A stretch of DNA of 64,000 nt from Paenibacillus oryzisoli (GCF_001653565.1 NZ_LYPB01000091.1:196637-260636), one strand, 5' to 3'. Counted from the stretch's first letter, positions 33,014-42,620 are shown. Program-made: numbers and translations. Notes: a model not told the origin generated them from the letters alone.

Positions 33014-33295
33014 TCATTTCTTGCCCATCATCATGCTCATCAGTTGCTGCATATTATTGGTATCTAATTTACTGCTTTTCACAGCTTGAATGATGTCATT
33101 AATCGTTTCTTCGGATACCTTGACATTCACTAGTCCTGATACCTGTTTGATGAGAGCCCTTAATTGCACTTCACTCTGCATCGTCGAAGGTTTCACTCCA
33201 CTTGCAATTTTTTCGATATCTTTAGATGTCACAGATTTGCCCGTCTTCTTCTTGACCACACTTAATATGTCCTTTGACATATCTTTATTCGCCAA
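33014..33295 (-). CDS. spoVIF: Stage VI sporulation protein F-like, SpoVIF
   Basis: 93-aa soluble, mostly helical protein: VVKKKTGKSVTSKDIEKIA, then VQLRALIKQVSGLVNVKVS and a Met-rich end MQQLMSMMMGKK. This matches the SpoVIF family, which in B. subtilis is needed for proper late coat assembly. The family is short and divergent, so I rate the name below the gene itself. Single gene with its own terminator, upstream of the DUF2768 gene. Confidence 0.78.
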   Translation of the reverse strand: MANKDMSKDILSVVKKKTGKSVTSKDIEKIASGVKPSTMQSEVQLRALIKQVSGLVNVKVSEETINDIIQAVKSSKLDTNNMQQLMSMMMGKK

Positions 33296-33391
33296 TTGTG
33301 CCGCCTCCTGTACCCTGAACTAATGAGAAGTCCTGATAGGGTATAGTATGAGTGCGGAGAAGATCTGGTGTAGGCTATCTCCAACCTTTTC

Positions 33392-34417
33392 TCATCTGGT
33401 CAGCGGTAATTCTTCCATTTCGTGCGTACGCACACGTCCCATGAGATCACCTGCTGCAAGCTGTGGAGATTTCCCTTCGAATAAAACATTATGTAATTCA
33501 TTCGTAATCGGCATCGTGACCTCATAACGTTGCGCCAGGTCATAAGCTGCTTTGGTCGTTTTCACGCCTTCTACAACCATTCCCATCTCTGCCAACACGT
33601 CGTCCAAAGCAATACCTTTGGCCAATTTATTGCCCGCCCGCCAGTTTCGACTATGCTTACTTGTGCATGTAGCGATCAAATCACCAATTCCAGCTAAGCC
33701 GGCAAATGTAAGAGGATTAGCTCCCATGGCAGTACCTAATCGCGTGATTTCCGCTAACCCTCTAGTTACAAGTGCTGCTTTGGCATTATCACCGAAATCC
33801 AGACCATCTGTCAGCCCTGCACCTAGTCCAATAATATTCTTCAGCGCTCCGCCTACCTCAACACCAGTTACATCGGGATTGGTGTACACACGGAAATATC
33901 GCGTAATAAGCAAGTCCTGAGCAGTCTCCGCTGCTTCAATATCCTCGGCAGCGACAACGACCGTTGTCGGCATTTTGCAAATGACTTCTTCCGCATGACT
34001 CGGTCCGGAAAGAACCACGAATCGTTTCGGCTCCATCTCAGGGAGCTCGTCTGCCAGAACCTCAGTCATACGCTTGAGTGTCCCTGTTTCAAAGCCCTTC
34101 GTCGCATGAATGATCAATGTGTCCTTCTTGAGGAACGGTCGAATTCGAGCAGCGACTTCACGCATGCCAGAAGATGGAACCACCATAATGATCGCATCCG
34201 CATCTTGTACAGCTTCTTGTAGAGAATGTGTCGCAATAATCGAAGGTGAAAGCGTTATATCTTTCAGAAACCGGCTATTCGTGTGCTTTTCATTAATTTC
34301 AATTACCTGCTCTTCATTACGAGACCATAGAAGGACTTCTTTCCCATTATCCGCCAATACCGAGGCGAGTGCCGTCCCCCAACTTCCAGCTACAAGGACC
34401 GATACTTTTTGTGTCAC
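33392..34417 (-). CDS. gpsA: NAD(P)H-dependent glycerol-3-phosphate dehydrogenase GpsA
   Basis: 341 aa; reduces dihydroxyacetone phosphate to sn-glycerol 3-phosphate for phospholipids. GTG start after AGGGG. Dinucleotide motif VLVAGSWGTALASVLA (GxWG form) at residues 6-21, then VGGALKNIIGLGAG with the catalytic lysine, and NRxAGxxLAKG-like GNKLAKG. Product passes to PlsY, encoded next. The order gpsA-plsY-der is read as der first in transcription. Confidence 0.96.
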   Translation of the reverse strand: MTQKVSVLVAGSWGTALASVLADNGKEVLLWSRNEEQVIEINEKHTNSRFLKDITLSPSIIATHSLQEAVQDADAIIMVVPSSGMREVAARIRPFLKKDTLIIHATKGFETGTLKRMTEVLADELPEMEPKRFVVLSGPSHAEEVICKMPTTVVVAAEDIEAAETAQDLLITRYFRVYTNPDVTGVEVGGALKNIIGLGAGLTDGLDFGDNAKAALVTRGLAEITRLGTAMGANPLTFAGLAGIGDLIATCTSKHSRNWRAGNKLAKGIALDDVLAEMGMVVEGVKTTKAAYDLAQRYEVTMPITNELHNVLFEGKSPQLAAGDLMGRVRTHEMEELPLTR

Positions 34418-34448
34418 GGTTACCCCTCCTACGCGTAGTTGTTTTTCG

Positions 34449-35051
34449 TTAGGCTCTTTTCTGGCCCAGCTTGTTTTCTTTACCTTGAATAAGCTTCACA
34501 ATATTCGTCCGATGTCTGATAAAAGCAAAAACACACAACAAAATGCTTATCCACAAAACAGGTAACGGCCTGTCCATCCCCCAAATAAGAAAAGGTAAAA
34601 GTGCTGTAAGAATAAGGGATCCAAGCGATACGAATCGTGTGATAGCGATAATTAAGATTGCTGTTAGACCTGCGATCAATGTTGGGACAAAACAAAGCGT
34701 TGCCATGACCCCAATTGTAGTTGCAATGCCCTTGCCACCTCGAAAGCCGAAATACACGGGCCAGTTATGCCCTACAATGGCTGCTAAACCACATAGAACA
34801 CGAATCCAGATATCATCAGAACCTGGGGCAGCCCAAGCCCCCAGCAAGACAGCTATCACGCCTTTGAAAGCATCGAGCAGCAGGACGAGAATTGCTGGCC
34901 CCTTCCCGAGAACGCGGAGCGTATTGGTAGCCCCCGCGTTCCCACTGCCGTGCTTGCGGATATCAATTCCCTTAAACCATTTTCCGAATAAATAACTAAA
35001 GCTGATGGATCCTAGTAAATAGCCCACTACGATTGTTATTATCGAAAGCAA
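34449..35051 (-). CDS. plsY: Glycerol-3-phosphate acyltransferase PlsY
   Basis: 200-aa membrane enzyme that acylates glycerol 3-phosphate with acyl phosphate. TTG start ten nt after AGGAG. Signature motifs: GSISFSYLFGK, GSGNAGATNTLRVLGK (phosphate loop), HNWPVYFGFRGGKGIAT. Five or so helices. It lies between der and gpsA. Confidence 0.96.
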   Translation of the reverse strand: MLSIITIVVGYLLGSISFSYLFGKWFKGIDIRKHGSGNAGATNTLRVLGKGPAILVLLLDAFKGVIAVLLGAWAAPGSDDIWIRVLCGLAAIVGHNWPVYFGFRGGKGIATTIGVMATLCFVPTLIAGLTAILIIAITRFVSLGSLILTALLPFLIWGMDRPLPVLWISILLCVFAFIRHRTNIVKLIQGKENKLGQKRA

Positions 35052-35064
35052 TGTACAACATCTC

Positions 35065-36390
35065 CTATTCTTTGTCCGAAGTTTTTCTACGGCTCAAGAT
35101 GCGAATTGGCGTTCCCTCAAAGCCAAATGCTGCACGAATTTTGTTATCCAAATAACGTTCGTATGAGAAATGCATAAGCTCTGGCTCATTCACGAAGAGC
35201 ACGAACACCGGCGGCTTAACAGCAACTTGCGTCACATAGTTAATCCGTAGACGCTTACCTTTATCCGTTGGCGGTGGATTGTAGGCAACCGCATCGGAAA
35301 CAACATCGTTCAGGAGATGCGTTTGTACACGCAAGGCATGATTCTCAGCTACTTGTACAATGACAGGCAACAATTTATGAAGGCGCTGTGTTGTTTTGGC
35401 AGATACAAACACAATAGGTGCATAACTCAAGAACAAGAAATGATCACGAATCGTCGTCGTAAAGTGTTGCATCGTCTTATCATCTTTCTCAACGATATCC
35501 CATTTATTTACGACAATCACAATCGCTTTACCCGCTTCATGCGCATAGCCAGCAATGTGCTTATCTTGGTCAATAATACCTTCTTGTCCGTCGATGACAA
35601 CTAATACCACATCTGCACGCTCAATGGCTTTCATTGCCCGCATTACGCTGTATTTCTCTGTGTTCTCATAGACTTTTCCGCGTTTACGCATACCCGCTGT
35701 ATCAATAATAACGAATTTCTGTCCGTCACGTTCGAAAGGTGTATCAATTGCATCACGAGTTGTTCCTGCAACGTCACTCACAATAACACGTTCTTCACCT
35801 AGAATCGCGTTCGTCATCGAAGACTTCCCGACATTCGGCCGCCCAATCAAGGCAAATTTAACAACTTCTTCCCCATACTCATCATCCGTTTTATCAGGGA
35901 ACAAATTACAAACTACCTCAAGCAAATCACCAATCCCAATTCCATGGGAGCCAGAAATCCCTACAGGATCACCGAAACCGAGGGAATAGAATTCATAGAT
36001 ATCATCCTGACGTGCCAAATTATCCACTTTATTCACAGCCAGGACAACTGGTTTCTTGGAACGAAACAATAGCTGCGCTACTTCCTCATCTGACGGTGTA
36101 ACGCCTGCTTTGGCATCGACCATGAACACAATAACATCCGCTTCTTCAATGGCAAGCTCAGCTTGTACACGAACAGACTTCAGAATGACATCTTCTCCAT
36201 CAATTTCAATACCGCCTGTATCAATGACACTAAACGATGTATTCAGCCATTCACCAACACCATATAAACGATCTCGCGTGACACCTGGTTTATCTTCTAC
36301 GATCGCCATACGATCGCCTACGATTCGATTAAAAATGGTGGATTTCCCGACGTTAGGTCGGCCTACAATTGCAAGTACCGGTCTAGCCAA
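35065..36390 (-). CDS. der: Ribosome biogenesis GTPase Der (EngA)
   Basis: 441 aa with two tandem GTPase domains and a C-terminal KH-like domain, acting in 50S subunit assembly. TTG start after GGAGAG. First domain: GRPNVGKST, DTGG, NKVD. Second: GRPNVGKSS near residue 183, DTAG, NKWD. The C-terminal segment begins near residue 350. Standard architecture and length (B. subtilis 436 aa). Confidence 0.97.
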   Translation of the reverse strand: MARPVLAIVGRPNVGKSTIFNRIVGDRMAIVEDKPGVTRDRLYGVGEWLNTSFSVIDTGGIEIDGEDVILKSVRVQAELAIEEADVIVFMVDAKAGVTPSDEEVAQLLFRSKKPVVLAVNKVDNLARQDDIYEFYSLGFGDPVGISGSHGIGIGDLLEVVCNLFPDKTDDEYGEEVVKFALIGRPNVGKSSMTNAILGEERVIVSDVAGTTRDAIDTPFERDGQKFVIIDTAGMRKRGKVYENTEKYSVMRAMKAIERADVVLVVIDGQEGIIDQDKHIAGYAHEAGKAIVIVVNKWDIVEKDDKTMQHFTTTIRDHFLFLSYAPIVFVSAKTTQRLHKLLPVIVQVAENHALRVQTHLLNDVVSDAVAYNPPPTDKGKRLRINYVTQVAVKPPVFVLFVNEPELMHFSYERYLDNKIRAAFGFEGTPIRILSRRKTSDKE

Positions 36391-36451
36391 ATGACATCTC
36401 TCCTTCGGATTCCATGTTCAGCCATGGAAAATTACGCAACTTACATCATAA

Positions 36452-36505
36452 CAAAAAAGAAGCGCCTTGGCTAATCTCTTTTGAGACTACCTTTTCAAAT
36501 GCGCT
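36452..36505 (-). terminator. Terminator after the YIEGIA module
   Basis: Minus-strand AGCGC pairs with GCGCT at the base and TCTC/GAGA at the top of a long hairpin, followed by TCTTTTTTG. It lies 15 nt past the stop at 36520. Confidence 0.65.
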
Positions 36506-36519
36506 CTTTCATCGAATGA

Positions 36520-36699
36520 TCAGGAATGTTTAACTAGAATCATTGTACCATTTTTTAAATCATGAGCATTCGCATCTAACATTTTCTCCAATGAAAATGC
36601 CGTTCTCTGCATCTCTTCTTCACCTTCGACAACAAAGATAGGAGCACCACCAGCAATTCGGTCTTTCGATAACGTCACGATCGCGAGAATTTGCGACAT
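36520..36699 (-). CDS. Capping complex subunit for YIEGIA
   Basis: 59 aa, ATG at 36697-36699 after GGAGGGG, seven nt downstream of the YIEGIA gene end. It reads SQILAIVTLSKDRIAGGAPI and FSLEKMLDANAHDL. Short soluble protein always found directly after the YIEGIA membrane protein in this group; the family is named as its capping subunit. A separate function is not known to me. Confidence 0.75.
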   Translation of the reverse strand: MSQILAIVTLSKDRIAGGAPIFVVEGEEEMQRTAFSLEKMLDANAHDLKNGTMILVKHS

Positions 36700-36706
36700 A
36701 AGGGCA

Positions 36707-37618
36707 TTACCCCTCCTTCTCTTTATTGACTCCAGCTTCAGAAGGCATACGTACAGCACTTTCAAGAACAGGTACACGATGAAGAGCCGTGAATGTTTTC
36801 TCTTTGTCATTTTCCTGCAGGAGCAAGAGCAAACCGATCGTTCCTGAGTCCAAATCCAATTTGGCCATAGGTCGCAGCGATGGTTCTCCTTCATCACGAT
36901 AGACGCCAAATAAAGTAGACATATCATACATAATCGCTTGCCTCTGACCAACATGAGAAATCGTTACACGGGCATTTCGATTTTTCGGTTTAATGAGGAA
37001 ACCTTGGCCGTATCTCAAAATTTTCTCTCTTGAATCCCTAAGCCCTACGTTCAACAAATAGATAGAACCCACGTAGACGTCCGGCCCATCCATTCGAATG
37101 TCAGCTGGTACAATATCAGCGATGTCTCCTAATTTACTGCCCGATTTAAAAAAGTTTGCCAGCCATATTGAGATGACTCCCGCAGCGATCCCCCAGTACC
37201 AAGCACCTATAATACTAAATAAGGAGGCCAAAAACGCTGTCATAATGACTAAATAATTTCGGCCTTCGAATACCATTGCAATCCCTTCGATATAAGCCGC
37301 TCCTCGAGGGACGAGTTCTAACTCATCTACTTTCGTCAAGCTCTGTCTTTCCATGTTGCGCACATCTCTAAATTGTTGTGCGGCTAAGGAAAGAAAAGTG
37401 ACAGCCGTGTAATTTTTCTCCAATAGGGCAGGTACAGCAACTGCTCCAAGGCCCGCAGCGATTACGCCAAGGGAGACGTGGATGATTTTACCATGTGGAT
37501 ACGTAGGATATTGCCGATAATCCGTCCGCAACATGTTGATCCGTGACATAATACCAAATATAACACCTATGACTATGCCAATCGTATACCGATGCGCATG
37601 TAACCAAACCATATCCAT
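36707..37618 (-). CDS. YIEGIA family membrane protein
   Basis: 303 aa with N-terminal helix (IGIVIGVIFGIMSRI), a second around residues 46-66 and a pair around 125-160. The family name motif is present: AAYIEGIAMVFEGRNYL (about residues 107-123). A C-terminal soluble part begins near 165. Homologues occur in endospore formers at this locus (yphB/seaA position in B. subtilis) and have been linked to the spore; I infer the same here. It starts after GGGGGG and nearly touches the end of yphA. Confidence 0.85.
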   Translation of the reverse strand: MDMVWLHAHRYTIGIVIGVIFGIMSRINMLRTDYRQYPTYPHGKIIHVSLGVIAAGLGAVAVPALLEKNYTAVTFLSLAAQQFRDVRNMERQSLTKVDELELVPRGAAYIEGIAMVFEGRNYLVIMTAFLASLFSIIGAWYWGIAAGVISIWLANFFKSGSKLGDIADIVPADIRMDGPDVYVGSIYLLNVGLRDSREKILRYGQGFLIKPKNRNARVTISHVGQRQAIMYDMSTLFGVYRDEGEPSLRPMAKLDLDSGTIGLLLLLQENDKEKTFTALHRVPVLESAVRMPSEAGVNKEKEG

Positions 37619-37619
37619 A

Positions 37620-38240
37620 CTAGTTGCCCCCCCTGCGATCTAGCCAACTTCTCAAGACAGTTCGGCAACCACTATATGCAGCTTGTATGACAATTGTCAT
37701 AGTTCTTGCTGTAAAAATAGTAAGCCACCACTGGTCTTGAAATGTAGCCATCCCCAGCTGATGAAAACCGTTTACTTGATGAATACCAGCTTGATACATA
37801 TCCCCGATCAAATACCCGATCGAAATAGCAGCAATTTGTTCCCACGCATTTCGCTGCACAACAACAGCAACAATCGCAATCAAAAGAGCAGTCTGCCATT
37901 CTGAATTACGAATAATGAGAATCGGGTCCATTTCCAGCAGTTGTTGAAATAGAAAGTGGAGTGAACCAATCAGTAGTCCTATGGAAAGTAGATGAAGCTT
38001 ATGTATAAAACCTCGTGTGACATAAAGAATACTAAATGCGATCGATAATACAACAACATAGACAAGTTGGATATGTACTCCTTGAAACGTCACCGTTACT
38101 CTCGATCCAATCAGCCAAGAGGCAAAAAAAAGAAGCATGCCTTTATGCGATATACTTCGAATGTACAGCTCCTTCCAGCCGCTGGCGAACAAGATCAACG
38201 TGATGCAAAGGAGAATAAGCGACAGATAACCAGCATTCAT
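37620..38240 (-). CDS. yphA: YphA-like polytopic membrane protein
   Basis: 206 aa from the ATG at 38238-38240 after GGTGG. About six to seven membrane helices fill the sequence and no catalytic motif is seen. The identification rests on length, membrane character and position between fni and the YIEGIA gene, as yphA in B. subtilis (about 199 aa). Its stop is one nt from the YIEGIA start, so the three genes form one unit. Confidence 0.75.
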   Translation of the reverse strand: MNAGYLSLILLCITLILFASGWKELYIRSISHKGMLLFFASWLIGSRVTVTFQGVHIQLVYVVVLSIAFSILYVTRGFIHKLHLLSIGLLIGSLHFLFQQLLEMDPILIIRNSEWQTALLIAIVAVVVQRNAWEQIAAISIGYLIGDMYQAGIHQVNGFHQLGMATFQDQWWLTIFTARTMTIVIQAAYSGCRTVLRSWLDRRGGN

Positions 38241-38370
38241 AATCAAACCACCTAGCCTGCTTAGCTATCAATGACTTGCACTGTCATCGACGTGCTTGCG
38301 GATCTTCAGGCTCCCCCTCAAGTGAGTAACAAGGGAGATCTGCCTGATCCTTAGTATGGCAATAATTTGA

Positions 38371-39429
38371 TTATTTACTCTGATTCGTTCGCTCTGTGTA
38401 TGAAGTTAAGTCAATTCCTCTCGCACGACACCATTCTGCGGTATCTCCAACAATTACCACTGGGCATCTTGTAAGGTCATGAATCGAATTAGCGCCTAAT
38501 GCCGTCATAATTAAAATGAGTCCTTGATGAAGTTCTTCGGCATAAGCGTGAAGTGCATCAACACCTTCTACTCGCAATACCTTAAGGAATGCTCCAGCCA
38601 TGCCCACTGCCGATGCACCTAAAGTAAGTGCTTTCGCCGCTTCCAATGCATTCGTAATACCGCCAGATGCAATAACAGAACCCCACGGATAAACAGACAG
38701 GGTCTCTATTAAAGTCATACTTGTCGGTGTCCCCCAATCATTCAGCCAATCTAATGCTGCCGGACGCCTTGCATTTTCAATCGCAGCAAAATTTGTGCCA
38801 CCTGAGCCACCAACGTCGAGCACTTGAACGCCAATATCTCTTAATTGCTTCGCATTATCGCGTGAGATGCCAAAACCAACCTCTTTCACAATAACTGGAA
38901 CTGGTGTATGACGAACAATGTTTTCAATACGCTTTAGCATGCCAATGAAGCTGCGGTCACCTTCAGGCATAATCAATTCTTGCATAACGTTCAAATGAAT
39001 CTGAAGTGCATTTGCTTCTATCATATCCACTGCACGCAATGCTTGTTCCGTTGTCGCTTCGCTCCCCAAATTGGCGAAGATGATACCATTTGGGTTCTCG
39101 CGTCGCACCACTTCGTAACTAGAAGCCACTTCGCTATTCTTAATAGCTGACATCTGTGAGCCAACGGCCATAGGTAAACCTTTATCCCTAGCGAGTATGG
39201 CCAATTCGCGATTGATGTTCTCTGTCTCATGAGCCCCGCCGGTCATTGCATTAATTAAAATCGGCGAACTCATAGTGAGATCGCCGATTGTTGTTGTTAA
39301 AGCAATATGATCCGTCGATGTCTCAGGAAGACAGTTATGCACAAGCTTGATATCCGCCAACCCTTGCTGACGGGTTTGACCAAGCTCCAGCGCGTAATGG
39401 ACATGCTCCATTTTGCGTGAGATGCGCAT
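38371..39429 (-). CDS. fni: Type 2 isopentenyl-diphosphate delta-isomerase Fni
   Basis: 352-aa FMN-dependent enzyme interconverting IPP and DMAPP, supplying precursors for undecaprenyl and heptaprenyl chains. Motifs: RKMEHVHYAL at the N-terminus, INAMTGGA, VGSQMSAI, HLNVMQELIMPEGDR, VKEVGFGIS and DVGGSGGTNFAAIEN (FMN/Mg site). TIM-barrel length is normal. It sits between rpsA and yphA, as in Bacillus, and starts after GAGGG. Confidence 0.96.
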   Translation of the reverse strand: MRISRKMEHVHYALELGQTRQQGLADIKLVHNCLPETSTDHIALTTTIGDLTMSSPILINAMTGGAHETENINRELAILARDKGLPMAVGSQMSAIKNSEVASSYEVVRRENPNGIIFANLGSEATTEQALRAVDMIEANALQIHLNVMQELIMPEGDRSFIGMLKRIENIVRHTPVPVIVKEVGFGISRDNAKQLRDIGVQVLDVGGSGGTNFAAIENARRPAALDWLNDWGTPTSMTLIETLSVYPWGSVIASGGITNALEAAKALTLGASAVGMAGAFLKVLRVEGVDALHAYAEELHQGLILIMTALGANSIHDLTRCPVVIVGDTAEWCRARGIDLTSYTERTNQSK

Positions 39430-39459
39430 TTCTGTACCCTCCCTAGCAATTGGATCCCA

Positions 39460-40773
39460 TTATTTTTTGAATTTAGCTAGTTTATCTCCGAAACGCTCAC
39501 CAAGTGTCATGGACAAACCTTGATTGCTTAGGGATACGTTTTCGTTACCAGCAATTTCTTTTTGGTGGCTAGCGCTGTTACCGCGGTCACGATCGCCGCG
39601 AGGTTGTCTTTCTCTCTCTGGTTTGCCAGCTGATGATGGAGCCGCTGCACCAGCAGGTGCCTCAGGAGCATCCTCTGTATCTTTAATACTTAAGCTAACG
39701 CGTTTCTCAGCAAGGTTGATTTCCAAGATTTTCACTTGTACTTCTTGACCTTCCTTCAAAACTTCATGCGGAGTACCGATGTGACGGTGTGCGATTTGGG
39801 AAATGTGAACAAGTCCTTCGACACCAGGTGCTACTTCAACGAATGCGCCGAAAGCTGCAAGACGTTTAACTGTTCCTGTTACGATATCACCAGCTTTGAA
39901 ATCACGCTCAACATTGGACCAAGGGCCATCTTGTGTAGCTTTGATGCTCAAGCTGATTTTGTCATTGGATGGATCCAATTTAAGGATTTGCACCTTAACT
40001 TTGTCTCCTTCTTTAACAACATCAGAGGCTTGTTCAACATGCTGCCAAGCTAGTTCGGAAATATGAACGAGTCCATCAATCCCGCCGATATCAACGAATG
40101 CTCCGAATTGTGTTAATCGTTGTACAGTACCGTCTAGCACTTGACCAACTTGAAGACCTTCGATGATTTTCTTTTTGTTCGTTTCGAACTCTTCATCCAA
40201 AATATCTTTTTGGGATAGGATGACTTTGTTTTTCTCGCGATCAATTTCTTTCACACGAAGACGCAAAGTGCGGCCTTTGTAAGAAGAGAAGTCTTCAACG
40301 AATTGACGTTCTACCATTGAAGCCGGTACGAAACCACGCACACCAATATCAACAACTAATCCACCTTTAACAACTTCTGCAACTGCAGCTTCGATAATTT
40401 CTTTGCTGTCAAGTTGTCCTTGAAGTGTTTCCCAAGCTTTTTCGTTATCAACTACACGTTTGGACAATACTAATGTTTCTTTTGCATCGTTGATGGAAAC
40501 AATTTTCAGTTCAACTTCTTGACCAAGCTCAACTGCTTGTGCAGCGTCATTCAAGCTTACGGAAGAAAGCTCACGAACTGGGATAACACCATCGTATTTG
40601 TAACCGATATCTACGAATGCTTGATCAGCGCCTACTTTAACGATTTTGCCTTTAACTGTAGCGCCTTTCTTCAACACAGCAACATTGTTAAGTGCGTGCT
40701 CTGCTTCTGCTTGTGATACGGCCGTTTCTTGAGCTTCCTGTGATTGATCTTCAACTTTTACTTCTTCTGACAT
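39460..40773 (-). CDS. rpsA: S1 RNA-binding protein, 30S ribosomal protein S1 homologue
   Basis: 437 aa with four S1 domains at roughly residues 32-103, 120-187, 205-273 and 290-359. Each has the pattern G.V..(G)AFVDIG...GL(V/I)H.S.(L/I). The N-terminal 30 residues are acidic, and the C-terminal 70 are low in complexity (APEAPAGAAAPSSAGKP, then an Arg/Asp-rich stretch). Gram-positive S1 homologues (YpfD) have four domains rather than six. The long tail makes it about 55 residues longer than B. subtilis YpfD. Confidence 0.94.
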   Translation of the reverse strand: MSEEVKVEDQSQEAQETAVSQAEAEHALNNVAVLKKGATVKGKIVKVGADQAFVDIGYKYDGVIPVRELSSVSLNDAAQAVELGQEVELKIVSINDAKETLVLSKRVVDNEKAWETLQGQLDSKEIIEAAVAEVVKGGLVVDIGVRGFVPASMVERQFVEDFSSYKGRTLRLRVKEIDREKNKVILSQKDILDEEFETNKKKIIEGLQVGQVLDGTVQRLTQFGAFVDIGGIDGLVHISELAWQHVEQASDVVKEGDKVKVQILKLDPSNDKISLSIKATQDGPWSNVERDFKAGDIVTGTVKRLAAFGAFVEVAPGVEGLVHISQIAHRHIGTPHEVLKEGQEVQVKILEINLAEKRVSLSIKDTEDAPEAPAGAAAPSSAGKPERERQPRGDRDRGNSASHQKEIAGNENVSLSNQGLSMTLGERFGDKLAKFKK

Positions 40774-40924
40774 GAGATTAGCCTCCTCTATTTACAACCA
40801 ACAAAAATAATTTATAAGTCACAAAGCAGCAGTCAAGCTCCTACTCTGTTTCAAACACGAGTAATAAGTTCAAATCACTTTATGGTTAGTATAATTCCAA
40901 GCTTTCAATTCCATACATTTCTGC

Positions 40925-41506
40925 TTATGCTTTACTAGTAACTGTATGTAGTCGGCGAATTTCTTTCATAATCGCCTCAGTCGCCTGCTCCAAATCTTCA
41001 GAACTACCGCCTTCATAAGCACTCATATCAAGTGGTGTTCCATAAACAATTGTCATACGACGAAATAGTGAGTAGGTACCTACGATAGCTACCGGAACAA
41101 CAGCAGCGCCTGATTTCAACGCAAGACTAGCAGCTCCCTTTTTGCCCATTCCCCCAGCATTACTTCTTGATCCTTCTGGAAAAACACCTAGCATATTGCC
41201 ATCGCGCAGCAATTGTACAGCAAGTCGGATTGATTCTCTGCTTACGCCTCCGCGTTTCACAGGGAATGCACCTACTTTGGATATAATTGACCCTAGCACT
41301 GGTATATCAAAGAGCTCCGCTTTGGCCATGAAATGCACCTTACGGCGCAATGGTGAACCTAAGAATGGGGGATCCAAGAAACTAGTGTGATTGCCACACA
41401 ATACGACAGCTCCTTGCGATGGAACATTTTCCATTCCGATGGCACGCATTCGGAAAAATACGGTGAAAATAAATCGAAATAAGGCTCTTCCGATGCGATA
41501 TAGCAT
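40925..41506 (-). CDS. plsC: 1-acyl-sn-glycerol-3-phosphate acyltransferase PlsC
   Basis: 193 aa from the ATG at 41504-41506, 9 nt after GGGGGTGG, overlapping the end region of cmk by position only (2 nt gap to its stop). Catalytic HX4D motif NHTSFLD with H40 and D45, then FPVKRGG and FPEGSRS, and VPVAIVGT. One N-terminal hydrophobic segment anchors it at the membrane. Together with PlsY and GpsA in this window it covers the steps from DHAP to phosphatidic acid. Confidence 0.95.
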   Translation of the reverse strand: MLYRIGRALFRFIFTVFFRMRAIGMENVPSQGAVVLCGNHTSFLDPPFLGSPLRRKVHFMAKAELFDIPVLGSIISKVGAFPVKRGGVSRESIRLAVQLLRDGNMLGVFPEGSRSNAGGMGKKGAASLALKSGAAVVPVAIVGTYSLFRRMTIVYGTPLDMSAYEGGSSEDLEQATEAIMKEIRRLHTVTSKA

Positions 41507-41508
41507 CT

Positions 41509-42192
41509 TTATTTGCCACCCCCGACTTTGTCCTTGCAAAGTCCAAGGATTTCGTCCACAACTTCTTCAATCGTCATTGACGTACTGTCCATCAACACGG
41601 CATCATGCGCCCTACGCAGTGGCGAAATCTCCCTCGCCTCATCGAATTGATCGCGACGTGCGATATCCTGCTCCAACTCGGAAAGAGTCAGTGTATTCGT
41701 ACCACTGTTTTCTAATTCCTTGAATCGGCGCTCTGCACGTTCTTTCACACTCGCTGTTAAGAAAACTTTGATCTCTGCATCTGGCATGACATGCGTACCA
41801 ACATCACGGCCGTCCATGACTACGCCTTTGGAAACAGTCATTTGCTGCTGTAACGCAACTAACAAATGACGTACAGCGCCATAACTAGCAATTTGTGAAA
41901 CATGTGCTGTTACATCCGCCAACCGAATCGCTTTCGTCACATCAACACCATCAACGATGACTTGTTGCCCTTCATCTCCAGGGATGAGCTCAATCTGCAT
42001 ACGTTTAGCGAGCGCAGCCACTTCTGTTTCTTGCTCAGGTAGCAGCCCTTCTTGCTGTACTTTCCACGTTACTGCTCGATACATGGCTCCTGTATCCACG
42101 TAAATAAAACCAAGTGCACCGGCAACTAGCCGTGCAATGGTACTTTTACCGGCTCCAGCAGGACCATCTATGGCAATATTGAACTTATCCAA
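41509..42192 (-). CDS. cmk: Cytidylate kinase Cmk
   Basis: 227 aa; phosphorylates CMP and dCMP. TTG start after GGAGG. P-loop DGPAGAGKST at residues 9-18, DTGAMYRAVTW, MDGRDVGTHVMPDAEIKVFL and RRDQFDEAREISPLRRA (CMP-binding insert typical of bacterial enzymes). Followed directly by plsC and rpsA, the usual Gram-positive order. Confidence 0.97.
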   Translation of the reverse strand: MDKFNIAIDGPAGAGKSTIARLVAGALGFIYVDTGAMYRAVTWKVQQEGLLPEQETEVAALAKRMQIELIPGDEGQQVIVDGVDVTKAIRLADVTAHVSQIASYGAVRHLLVALQQQMTVSKGVVMDGRDVGTHVMPDAEIKVFLTASVKERAERRFKELENSGTNTLTLSELEQDIARRDQFDEAREISPLRRAHDAVLMDSTSMTIEEVVDEILGLCKDKVGGGK

Positions 42193-42234
42193 GCTGCTGT
42201 TCCTCCTAACAATACTTCGCAGTACCTTACGAAC

Positions 42235-42257
42235 AAAAAAGCAGGCACTTGCCTGCT
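42235..42257 (-). terminator. Terminator after the DUF5359 gene
   Basis: Minus-strand AGCAGGCA, 2-nt gap, TGCCTGCT and TTTTTG; about 75 nt beyond the stop at 42332. It separates the small membrane gene from cmk. Confidence 0.88.
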
Positions 42258-42331
42258 AATTAATAGAAATTATATCACACAACATAGCCATATGCAAAAC
42301 TTGGGTAGTAATCACCCTTGATTTCATGCGC

Positions 42332-42556
42332 TTATGAACGCTCTCTCAGGGGATGTTCTGGCACCATATACGGCTGTCCTTCAAGTGGCTCAACACGTGT
42401 GAAATGCTTACGAATATAAGCATTTTGCAATAAAGCTTGTACACAAACTAGCAAAATAACAACGAAAATCACAGCTCTAATTATGACCTTCTCTACTTTT
42501 GCAGAGAATTGCAAAAACAATTGTTCATATGGTTCTCTATCTTGCTCCTTCGACAT
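42332..42556 (-). CDS. Small membrane protein, DUF5359 (YpfB-like)
   Basis: 74 aa with one central helix (VIIRAVIFVVILLVCVQALL, about residues 24-43), a charged N-terminus and a Pro-rich exterior tail. Its place between the PilZ gene and cmk corresponds to ypfB of B. subtilis. Function unknown. Confidence 0.78.
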   Translation of the reverse strand: MSKEQDREPYEQLFLQFSAKVEKVIIRAVIFVVILLVCVQALLQNAYIRKHFTRVEPLEGQPYMVPEHPLRERS

Positions 42557-42620
42557 GAGATCACTCCTGCTAGCATCCGATATGCATAGCAGTATACCCT
42601 TCGTGTATAGATCTCAATCC

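Noticed and set aside
38300..38350. Inverted repeat after fni (GGATC...CAGG / CCTGATCC)
   Set aside because: No T run follows on the minus strand, so it does not qualify as an intrinsic terminator; it could be a stabilising hairpin, but nothing further supports it.
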